A stretch of DNA of 64,000 nucleotides from Xanthomonas arboricola. Its GTDB lineage: Bacteria; Pseudomonadota; Gammaproteobacteria; Xanthomonadales; Xanthomonadaceae. The DNA is taken from assembly GCF_002940665.1 (NCBI RefSeq), contig NZ_MIGY01000003.1:310001-374000 (forward strand), given 5' to 3'. A model generated the notes under the pieces. The model was not told the DNA's origin and did not search any database. It worked only from the letters and a program-made list of their open reading frames with translations. The position numbers and the translations under genes are program-made. Shown here piece by piece: positions 42,499 through 49,860 of the stretch (its first letter is position 1; every line of letters starts with the position of its first letter).

Positions 42499-44289
42499 CT
42501 ACTTATCCATCTGCAAGACAGCCAGGAAGGCCTCCTGCGGAATCTCCACGCGGCCGACCTGCTTCATGCGCTTCTTGCCTTCTTTCTGCTTTTCCAGCAG
42601 CTTTTTCTTGCGCGAAACGTCGCCACCATAGCACTTGGCCAACACGTTCTTGCGCATCGCCTTGACCGTGGAGCGCGAGATGATCTGCGCGCCGACGGCG
42701 GCTTGAATTGCCACGTCGAACATCTGCCGCGGGATCAATTCCTTCATCTTCTCGCACAGCTCGCGGCCGCGCCGATCGGCGTAGCTGCGGTGCACGATGA
42801 TGCTCAGCGCGTCGACCTTGTCGCCGTTGATCAGCGTGTCCACGCGCACGAACGGGCCAGCATCGAAACGCAGGAAGTGATAGTCCAGCGAGGCGTAACC
42901 GCGCGAGACCGACTTGAGCTTGTCGAAGAAATCCAGCACCACTTCGGCCATCGGCAACTCGTAGCTGATCTGCACCTGGCTGCCCAGGTAATTGATGCCG
43001 ATCTGGCTGCCGCGCTTTTCTTCGCACAAGGTGATGATGTTGCCGACGTAATCGGGCGGGGTGAGGATGTTGGCGCGGATGATCGGCTCGCGGATCTCCT
43101 CCACATGGTTCAACGGCGGCAGCTTGGACGGATTGTCCATCGGGATCACGCTGCCGTCGGTCTTGAGCACTTCATAGACCACGGTCGGCGCGGTCGAAAT
43201 CAGATTGAGGTTGTACTCGCGTTCCAGCCGCTCCTGCACGATTTCCATGTGCAACATGCCCAGGAAACCGCAGCGGAAGCCGAAGCCCATTGCCTCGGAA
43301 CTTTCCGGCTCGAAACGCAGCGCCGCATCGTTCAGACGCAACTTGTCCAGGGCTTCGCGCAGGTCCGGATAATCCTCGGCATCGACCGGGAACAGGCCGG
43401 CGAACACGCGCGGCTGCATCTCCTGGAAACCGGGCAGCGCATGCGGCGCGGGGTCGGCCGCTAGGGTCAAGGTATCGCCGACCGGCGCGCCGTGCACGTC
43501 CTTGATCGAGGCGTTGATCCAACCCACTTCGCCGGCGCCCAACGCGGGCAATTCCTTGCGCTTGGGGGTGAACACGCCGACCTTGTCGACCAGATGCGTG
43601 CGGCCGGTGGACATCACCAGGATCTTGCTGCCCGGCTTGATCTCGCCCTGCATCACGCGCACCAGCGAGACCACGCCCAGGTAGTTGTCGAACCAGGAGT
43701 CGATGATCAGCGCCTGCAGCTTGTCGGTGTCGCGCGGTTTGGGCGGCGGAATGCGCTGCACGATCGCTTCCAGCACCAGATCGACGTTGAAGCCGGTCTT
43801 GGCGCTGACCGCCACCGCGTCTTCTGCATCGATCCCGATCACCGCTTCGATCTCTGCCTTGGCGCGCTCGATATCGGCGGTGGGCAGGTCGATCTTGTTG
43901 AGCACCGGCACCACTTCCAGACCCTGCTCGACGGCGGTGTAGCAATTGGCGACCGACTGCGCTTCCACGCCCTGGGCTGCATCCACCACCAGCAACGCGC
44001 CTTCGCACGCGGCCAGCGAGCGGCTGACTTCATAGGAGAAGTCCACATGCCCGGGGGTGTCGATGAAGTTCAGTTGGTAGACCTGCCCGTCCTTGGCCGT
44101 GTACGGCAAGGACACCGACTGCGCCTTGATCGTGATGCCACGCTCGCGCTCGATCGGGTTGGAGTCGAGCACCTGGGCTTCCATCTCGCGCGCCTGAAGG
44201 CCGCCGCACAGCTGGATGATCCGGTCGGCCAGGGTGGATTTCCCGTGGTCGACGTGGGCGATGATGGAGAAGTTGCGGATATGATTCAT
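42499..44289 (-). CDS. lepA: Elongation factor 4 (LepA)
   Basis: A 596-aa translational GTPase. G1 is AHVDHGKST near 11-19, G3 is DTPGH near 77, and G4 is NKID near 131. Domains II, III and V follow, and the LepA-specific C-terminal domain ends with a Lys-rich helix ([18 protein letters not shown]). It acts on the ribosome, with proposed roles in back-translocation or 30S biogenesis. Start ATG 44289. Upstream lies the AT-rich insert instead of mucD, which is the usual neighbour. Confidence 0.98.
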   Translation of the reverse strand: MNHIRNFSIIAHVDHGKSTLADRIIQLCGGLQAREMEAQVLDSNPIERERGITIKAQSVSLPYTAKDGQVYQLNFIDTPGHVDFSYEVSRSLAACEGALLVVDAAQGVEAQSVANCYTAVEQGLEVVPVLNKIDLPTADIERAKAEIEAVIGIDAEDAVAVSAKTGFNVDLVLEAIVQRIPPPKPRDTDKLQALIIDSWFDNYLGVVSLVRVMQGEIKPGSKILVMSTGRTHLVDKVGVFTPKRKELPALGAGEVGWINASIKDVHGAPVGDTLTLAADPAPHALPGFQEMQPRVFAGLFPVDAEDYPDLREALDKLRLNDAALRFEPESSEAMGFGFRCGFLGMLHMEIVQERLEREYNLNLISTAPTVVYEVLKTDGSVIPMDNPSKLPPLNHVEEIREPIIRANILTPPDYVGNIITLCEEKRGSQIGINYLGSQVQISYELPMAEVVLDFFDKLKSVSRGYASLDYHFLRFDAGPFVRVDTLINGDKVDALSIIVHRSYADRRGRELCEKMKELIPRQMFDVAIQAAVGAQIISRSTVKAMRKNVLAKCYGGDVSRKKKLLEKQKEGKKRMKQVGRVEIPQEAFLAVLQMDK

Positions 44290-44310
44290 AGGGGGTGGGA
44301 TCTAACCACC

Positions 44311-44316
44311 ATTATA
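44311..44316 (-). promoter_or_regulatory. Candidate -10 element for lepA inside the AT-rich insert
   Basis: A perfect TATAAT on the minus strand, 22-27 nt upstream of the lepA start codon, gives a transcript start near 44304. No good -35 is found at 16-18 nt, so this is a tentative call. If real, the inserted segment supplies a promoter to lepA. Confidence 0.4.
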
Positions 44317-44385
44317 AAGCTCACAGCCTTTAATGATGTCACCTCACGAGAATTATTGCAAATAAAATTAAACTATCCCGGCACG

Positions 44386-45711
44386 TCATCTCCCAACACT
44401 TCGTTCGTTTACCAACCTTCCAACAACATCAAGCAATGACAACTGAGAACCCAAACCGTACTCTATAGCATCGGAAGCGCCTCGTGCCAACAATGAAATA
44501 TTTTGTACGAACTCTTTGTCACCTAAGATACGCAAAACAACATCCCTAAGTTGATCAAGATTAGCCACATCATCTATGAAAGCCACATTTTCACCATCAA
44601 TCAGAACATCATAAATTCCCTTTCCGATTGAAATATTTCGCGGCATCACACAACATTTGGAACGCGCCAAGACCTCACGCGGAATTCTCGACCCGTGATA
44701 GGGAACATCCGCATTTTTTTCTAGAATAAAAATAGCGTCACATCTATCAATAAAACGCGGAACTTTCCATGGCGCACAGGGAGGAATATACCAGGCACGA
44801 GCGGCCAACGTCGGATCTGAAGTCACACTCTTAAAAAAACGATCCATCAAGCGAGAGCTACCCGTCGGCATAAATAGAAACCTGAAAGGCACACCAGCCT
44901 TAGCGATTTTAGATAGCACCTCCAACAGAGCAAAGCTTCCCTTGGCATATCCAATTTTCCCATAGATTCCGAGAACAACCCCATCAATTGAATCGAAATC
45001 TTTTTTATTTATATCAATTACAGCACTTACCGCCCTCGCAGATAAATCAAGAGCACGCAGATGCTCTACGGCCTTAGTACAGACATCATTAACTTCAATG
45101 GGATTTGGAGAAGAATAATAAATATCCTCCAATCCTGACCCGCCATAATACATCAACTTTTGATCAGCCACACCAAGCCTTCTTAGATCGCTCACGGAGC
45201 GCGCCGAGCCAAGCTTAGTTAAAACAAAATCGTGCCACTCAAGAATGCATCGAAAGGTCGCCTCAAGCTCAGGATACTTTGAAAGCCTCGCCAAATCACT
45301 GCCTGCATGAAGAGCTATTGACCTTATTTTTAACTCGCGAGAAACAAAAGCTCCTGCGACCACATATGGCTCAAGATACCAACCTATTATGAGATCAGGC
45401 TTAGCTGAATGTGCCTCTCTAAGTCCTGCACCAATCAACAACGATAAAAACGGAACATCTCCCGGAATAGTTTTTCCTCGTAGAACATCCACATTGATAA
45501 CATTTACTTCATAGCCTGCCCCAGCGCTTTTCAGCATTAATAAGTCATCACTTTCGAGCAACTGCTTGAAGTTACTCTCCACGCCCTCTGCATTTGTTAT
45601 TACCGTGATTATATGCCCAGCTCTAGCTAAATTTTGCGCCAACCAATATAAGGATCTGGAAACCCCTCCCTGTATAGGAGGATATTTCCCAAAAATCATA
45701 ATGCGAGCCAT
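44386..45711 (-). CDS. GT4-type glycosyltransferase in an AT-rich insert
   Basis: A 441-aa protein with a GT-B, family-4-like start: IMIFGKYPPIQGGVSRSLYW with the GG-V loop and LAQNLARAGHIITVIT. A second Rossmann half begins near LGIYGKIGYAKGSFALLEVL. The donor-binding region includes the segment ending SRIPREVLARSKCCVMPRN. It probably transfers a nucleotide-activated sugar to an unknown acceptor in the cytosol. Codons are AT-rich (AAA, ATT, AAT frequent), in sharp contrast with lepA and mucD. An AGAGGGGG ribosome site precedes ATG 45711. It is the second gene after a 179-aa partner. Confidence 0.8.
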   Translation of the reverse strand: MARIMIFGKYPPIQGGVSRSLYWLAQNLARAGHIITVITNAEGVESNFKQLLESDDLLMLKSAGAGYEVNVINVDVLRGKTIPGDVPFLSLLIGAGLREAHSAKPDLIIGWYLEPYVVAGAFVSRELKIRSIALHAGSDLARLSKYPELEATFRCILEWHDFVLTKLGSARSVSDLRRLGVADQKLMYYGGSGLEDIYYSSPNPIEVNDVCTKAVEHLRALDLSARAVSAVIDINKKDFDSIDGVVLGIYGKIGYAKGSFALLEVLSKIAKAGVPFRFLFMPTGSSRLMDRFFKSVTSDPTLAARAWYIPPCAPWKVPRFIDRCDAIFILEKNADVPYHGSRIPREVLARSKCCVMPRNISIGKGIYDVLIDGENVAFIDDVANLDQLRDVVLRILGDKEFVQNISLLARGASDAIEYGLGSQLSLLDVVGRLVNERSVGR

Positions 45712-45725
45712 ATTACCCCCTCTAA

Positions 45726-45749
45726 GGCGCCACCCAACCGGATGGCGCC
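45726..45749 (-). promoter_or_regulatory. Intercistronic hairpin upstream of the glycosyltransferase
   Basis: GGCGCCATCC and GGGTGGCGCC (minus strand) form a stem of about 10 bp with a GGTT loop, placed 15-38 nt before the glycosyltransferase start and 13 nt after the stop of the upstream gene. No T-run follows. It could lower readthrough or shield the ribosome site, which would make the first gene more abundant than the second. Confidence 0.5.
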
Positions 45750-45761
45750 CAAATACTGCAG

Positions 45762-46301
45762 TTAGACTACATCCTCATCAGACATAACCCAACAGTTAAA
45801 GCAATCCCCAAAACCACCAGGACCAAGTTCCAAATTTGGCCAGAACTGAGGCGGCGGCGCCTCACCAAAGTGCCGCTCATATGCAAACCTAAAGAACTTG
45901 TAATCACCCATTAAATCAACGCCACCATCATTCGCGGAAGAACCCGCAGGCTTATGATGTATGTAGCGGCCAGCGACAGCTTTACAAAAATTAACATAAT
46001 CCACAGTGTTCACGATAAATTCATGCCAAAACCTGTCCACAGTCCTCGCCATCGGAAACTTTTTTTGTGGATATAGCGCACACAAGGCCAGATATCTAAT
46101 CACTTCAGAAGCATGCTCAGACGCATTTTTTTTGGAAATACCCACCTCATTTGCATACTTCATGACAAGATTGTCTATAGGAAAAGATAGCGCCCTTAGA
46201 ATAAGGCCACTAGAATCCTCAAAAACTACCTTAGATTCAACACTCCTATCTCGTGAGACGACCGAGTCAACCTCTACATTTTCATCAAGATCAAGAGCCA
46301 T
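45762..46301 (-). CDS. 179-aa hypothetical protein with FWH...HH segment and Cys-containing tail
   Basis: A 179-aa acidic protein, first gene of the AT-rich insert, with ribosome site AGGAGAG before ATG 46301. Residues 34-75 are helical. Residues 88-118 contain TVDRFWHEFIVNTVDYVNFC and GRYIHHKP, a Trp-His then His-His pattern like that in glycine-rich-domain (DUF1399-like) proteins. The last 20 residues are a Gly/Pro-rich linker followed by GDCFNCWVMSDEDVV with Cys167 and Cys170. I do not know its function. Layout plus the adjacent glycosyltransferase would allow a modified-protein or precursor-peptide role, but that is speculation. Confidence 0.75.
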   Translation of the reverse strand: MALDLDENVEVDSVVSRDRSVESKVVFEDSSGLILRALSFPIDNLVMKYANEVGISKKNASEHASEVIRYLALCALYPQKKFPMARTVDRFWHEFIVNTVDYVNFCKAVAGRYIHHKPAGSSANDGGVDLMGDYKFFRFAYERHFGEAPPPQFWPNLELGPGGFGDCFNCWVMSDEDVV

Positions 46302-46424
46302 CTACACTCTCCTCTTACGCATGTTGAGACAACCCCCTGCCATTTCTACTTACTACAGGCCGCTGACCAAGTCAATGATGTCAACTAGTTTGGGCATCAA
46401 TGTGCTACTGAGCTCAGCAACATA

Positions 46425-48008
46425 TTACTCAGCTTTGATAGCTACGTAGCTGTTTGCTTGCCCGTTGGAGATTAATAGCATGATCACGTCGTCTCGCTTA
46501 TAGCTAGCTAGTGCGTGATTCAATTCAGTAACACTACCCACTGATATCCTACCTACCCGGAGAATTACTTGGCCAGGAGAAAGCGGCGGCGAAGTGTTGC
46601 GTGCCTGCGAACCCGTCACTGCCGCGATGCGTACGCCCTGTCCCGTCTCTAGACCCATGTGGTTCCGCTCGGCGGTGGTCAGGTCGGCCACCTGCAGGCC
46701 GAGCAGCTTCACACTCGCCGGGGCGCTGGGCTTAGCCTGGTCAGCAGTGGTGCGCGGTGCGGTGTCGCCGGCGGGGTTGTTCAGCGTCGTCAGGGTGACA
46801 GCTACCTTGCGCGGCTTGCCATCGCGCAACACGTCCAGGTTGACCTTGGTGCCCGGCGCCATCAGGCCGATCATCGGCGGCAGATCGCTGAAGACATCGA
46901 TCGGCTTGCCGTTGACGGCGGTGATCACATCGCCCACTTCGATCCCGGCCTTGGCGGCCGGGCTGCCGGCGGGAATGTCGTTGACCAGCGCGCCGCGCGT
47001 GTCCGGCAGGCTAAGGCCCTGCGCCTTGAGCGAATCGATCGGGCCGACCGCCACACCCAGCATGCCGCGACTCACATGGCCGGTGGCCTTGATCTGTTCG
47101 GCGGCACTGAAAGCCAGATCGATCGGGATCGCAAAACTGATCCCCATGTAGCCGCCCGAGGCGGAGAAGATCTGCGAGTTGATGCCGACCACTTCGCCAC
47201 GCGTGTTGAGCAGCGGGCCACCGGAGTTGCCCTGATTGATCGCCACGTCGGTCTGGATGAAGGGCACGTAGCGCTGATCCGCATACGGGTTGCTGCGGCC
47301 GATGGCACTGACGATACCGGCGGTGACCGAGTGATCCAGCCCGAACGGCGAGCCGATCGCCACCACCCACTGGCCCGGCTTAAGCGAATTGGAATCGCCC
47401 AGGCGTACCGTTGGCAGGCCCTTGGCCTCGATCTTGAGCAGCGCCACATCGAACTGCTCGTCGCTGCCGACCACCTTGGCCTTGAACTCGCGCCGGTCGG
47501 TCAGCTTGACGGTCACTTCGCTGGCGCCATCGACCACGTGATGGTTGGTCAGCACATAGCCGTCGGCCGAAATGATGAAGCCCGAGCCCATCGACTTGCC
47601 GGCAATACCGCCATCGTCATCGCCCTGCCCTGGGCCACCCGGCCCCTGACGCGGCCCGCCCGGCATCTGGAAATCCGGCCCGAAGAAGCGGCGGAAGAAC
47701 TCCGGCATCTGCTCATCGCCCGGCATCGCGCCACCGTCCTGCCCACCCGGCCCACCGCGCCGCTGGCGCGCCATGGCGTCCTTGCGGGTGATGGTGGTTT
47801 CGATATTGACCACGCCCGGGCCGACCTGTTCGACCAGATTGGTGAAGTCCGGCAGGCCCGCCACCAGCTGCGGCGCCGGCGTGGCGCTGCGGTTGGCGGC
47901 AATCGGTGCGGCGTCCTTGGCCGCGGGCGCGGGCTGCTGCGCGCAGGCGGCCAACGGCAGGGTCATGGCGATCAGGCCGAACATCTGGGTGCGGATGCGA
48001 TGGTTCAT
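46425..48008 (-). CDS. mucD: Periplasmic DegP/HtrA-family serine protease MucD
   Basis: A 527-aa Do-type protease. A signal peptide with lipobox-like LAAC is followed by a Gly/Pro-rich loop (about 80-125). The trypsin-like domain has His in LTNHHVVDGA, Asp in DEQFDVALLKI and Ser in INQGNSGGPLLN near 250. Two PDZ domains follow (about 300-390 and 425-527). It degrades misfolded envelope proteins and, in the rpoE-rseA-mucD operon, tunes sigma-E signalling. The last roughly 55 codons are visibly AT-richer than the rest, suggesting recombination at the border of the insert. Start ATG 48008; the frame continues upstream into rseA without meaning. Confidence 0.95.
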   Translation of the reverse strand: MNHRIRTQMFGLIAMTLPLAACAQQPAPAAKDAAPIAANRSATPAPQLVAGLPDFTNLVEQVGPGVVNIETTITRKDAMARQRRGGPGGQDGGAMPGDEQMPEFFRRFFGPDFQMPGGPRQGPGGPGQGDDDGGIAGKSMGSGFIISADGYVLTNHHVVDGASEVTVKLTDRREFKAKVVGSDEQFDVALLKIEAKGLPTVRLGDSNSLKPGQWVVAIGSPFGLDHSVTAGIVSAIGRSNPYADQRYVPFIQTDVAINQGNSGGPLLNTRGEVVGINSQIFSASGGYMGISFAIPIDLAFSAAEQIKATGHVSRGMLGVAVGPIDSLKAQGLSLPDTRGALVNDIPAGSPAAKAGIEVGDVITAVNGKPIDVFSDLPPMIGLMAPGTKVNLDVLRDGKPRKVAVTLTTLNNPAGDTAPRTTADQAKPSAPASVKLLGLQVADLTTAERNHMGLETGQGVRIAAVTGSQARNTSPPLSPGQVILRVGRISVGSVTELNHALASYKRDDVIMLLISNGQANSYVAIKAE

Positions 48009-48117
48009 CAGGTTGCCTCCGATGGCAGGGCGACAGGGGCCAAAGCCCCTGCCTTTGCAGGGGTCCGGCACGATAACGGAAGGGAGGACGCCGAACGGAT
48101 GAAGATCGGCGGCGACA

Positions 48118-49008
48118 TCAGTCCTGCGGTGGTTGCACCGGCAGCGGGCGGTTCGGCGCAGGGTTGGCAACACCCTGCGGCGCAGGCTCGAACGGATAGA
48201 ACGCGGTACCTTGTCCGCCTTGGCGGAAGCTGGCATTGAGCGGACTTTCGCCGGCGCCGGACAGCGCCGCGCGCGGCCATGGGCGCGCCTGCAAGGTGGT
48301 ATCCGGATGCGTGAACGGATTCGATGGCGCCGCCGCACCGGCCGTGGCCGTCGCCGAAGCGGGAGCAGCCGACGCCAGCATGCGGGTTGGCGCCTGCTGC
48401 TGGCGCGCGGCAGCGCTGCGGGCGACCTGCTGGTTGCGTGTGGCCGCGCCACGGCGCGTGGACGCCAGCGCGGCGGCTGGCACCGCTGCGGCCAGCGCGG
48501 CCACCTCATCGGGGGCGGCCGGGCCAGGCTCGGCCGGAGCCTTCGGCGCCGTGGGCGTGATGGGGGCCTGCGTGGCGGCCGGCAGCTGCGCTGTCGTGGC
48601 GAACACCGGGACCTGCGCAGCAGGCGGTGCGGTTTCGGGCAGGCGCTCGCGCGCCATGAACAGGGCGATCGCCGCGACCGATGCCGCGATCGCCGCGCCA
48701 CCACCCCAGCGCCAGCGCGTGACCGCACGCGTGGCTGGCTGCACCTGCGGAACGGGCTCGTCGGCAATGGCGCTGCGTACGCGCGCGGCAAAATCCAGCG
48801 GTGCCGGCGCGCTGGCCGCACCGCGCAGCACATCGCCGCACAGCTGCCACCGTTCGTGGCAGCCGGCCAGTTCTTCGTCATGGGCCAGACGGCGCAGCAA
48901 AAAGCGCGACTCGTCGGCGTTCAACTCGCCGTCCACCAGCGCAGACAGCTGCTGGCGGTAGTGACGCTCGAACTTGTCGGTGGTGGACATGGCAGGGTTA
49001 TGGCTCAT
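48118..49008 (-). CDS. rseA: Anti-sigma-E factor RseA-like
   Basis: A 296-aa protein. The N-terminal 80 residues match the RseA sigma-binding domain (RHYRQQLSALVDGELNADES, RRLAHDEELAGCHERW). A transmembrane helix follows near 108-125 (GGGAAIAASVAAIALFM), then a long Ala/Pro-rich periplasmic region. It would hold RpoE at the inner membrane until proteolysis. Its start overlaps the rpoE stop by 4 nt (49005-49008). The periplasmic part is low-complexity and longer than in E. coli RseA (216 aa). ATG 48990 is an alternative start. Confidence 0.9.
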   Translation of the reverse strand: MSHNPAMSTTDKFERHYRQQLSALVDGELNADESRFLLRRLAHDEELAGCHERWQLCGDVLRGAASAPAPLDFAARVRSAIADEPVPQVQPATRAVTRWRWGGGAAIAASVAAIALFMARERLPETAPPAAQVPVFATTAQLPAATQAPITPTAPKAPAEPGPAAPDEVAALAAAVPAAALASTRRGAATRNQQVARSAAARQQQAPTRMLASAAPASATATAGAAAPSNPFTHPDTTLQARPWPRAALSGAGESPLNASFRQGGQGTAFYPFEPAPQGVANPAPNRPLPVQPPQD

Positions 49009-49625
49009 ACACGGTGTCGCTCACGGGTGGCGCTTTCGGTCTCCAGCAGAGGCCGCAGCTCGATGTCGATGGCCTCGCGCGCCCGGAAGATGCGCGAGCG
49101 CACCGTTCCGATCGGGCAATCCATCTTTCGCGCGATTTCGTCGTAGCTCAGCCCCTCCACCTCGCGCAGGGTGATGGCTGACCGAAGTTCTTCCGGCAAG
49201 GCTTGGACCGCACGCATCACCGTTTGTTCCAGCTCCTGTCGCATCAATTCGCGCTCCGGGGTGTCGGTATCGCGCAGGCGGGTGGCACCATCGAACTGTT
49301 CGGCATCGCTGATCTCGATATCGTCGGTGGGCGGACGGCGGTTGTGCGCAACCAGATGGTTCTTGGCAGTGTTGACGGCAATGCGGTGCAACCAGGTATA
49401 GAACTGCGCGTCGCCGCGGAAACTGTTGATCGCGCGGTAGGCGCGCACGAACGTATCCTGGGCCACGTCCTGACACTCGCTCCAGTCGGCGATGTAGCGC
49501 CCGATCAACGCAACGATGCGGTGCTGGTATTTGCGCACCAGCACATCGAACGCTGCGCTCTCGCCGCGCTGCACGCGCCGGACCAGTTCCAGGTCCAGCT
49601 CCTGAGGTGTATCGACTTCGGCCAT
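49005..49625 (-). CDS. rpoE: Sigma-E type RNA polymerase sigma factor RpoE
   Basis: A 206-aa ECF sigma factor. Region 2 includes VLVRKYQHRIVALIGRYIAD, DVAQDTFVRAYRAINSF and YTWLHRIAVNTAKNHL. Region 4 has LREVEGLSYDEIARKMDCP and GTVRSRIFRARE. It directs transcription of envelope-stress genes. The start at ATG 49625 is chosen because AGGAG lies upstream and because a sigma-E-like promoter (49665-49691) lies between it and the longer in-frame ATGs at 49676 and 49718. First gene of rpoE-rseA-mucD. Confidence 0.96.
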   Translation of the reverse strand: MAEVDTPQELDLELVRRVQRGESAAFDVLVRKYQHRIVALIGRYIADWSECQDVAQDTFVRAYRAINSFRGDAQFYTWLHRIAVNTAKNHLVAHNRRPPTDDIEISDAEQFDGATRLRDTDTPERELMRQELEQTVMRAVQALPEELRSAITLREVEGLSYDEIARKMDCPIGTVRSRIFRAREAIDIELRPLLETESATRERHRV

Positions 49626-49664
49626 GTCGGGCCGCACTCCTGTCAGCCCACCGAAGTCGGGCAA

Positions 49665-49691
49665 TGAGACAACCATTGAAAAGAAAAGTTC
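49665..49691 (-). promoter_or_regulatory. Sigma-E-type promoter of rpoE
   Basis: On the minus strand GAACTT (49691-49686) is followed, after 16 nt, by TCTCA (49669-49665). This fits the sigma-E consensus GAACTT-N16-TCtGA. Transcription would start near 49658, about 33 nt before ATG 49625. It indicates autoregulation of the rpoE-rseA-mucD operon. Confidence 0.65.
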
Positions 49692-49860
49692 ATACCGATC
49701 CGTACGATCGTCACGCATCAGACTAGCGGCACCGATGCGCCACTGGCGACGCCTCGCACGAGGCGCGCGCCGCCCTGCCGACTGGTATGGGTATTTGACG
49801 TGAAGGAAACAACCTCTGGATGATAACGGCCTTTCCTTCTATCACCGGACGACCAGACGC

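Noticed and set aside
48009-48881. Upstream extension of the mucD frame
   Set aside because: Covers the rseA gene in another frame. The signal peptide begins at 48008.
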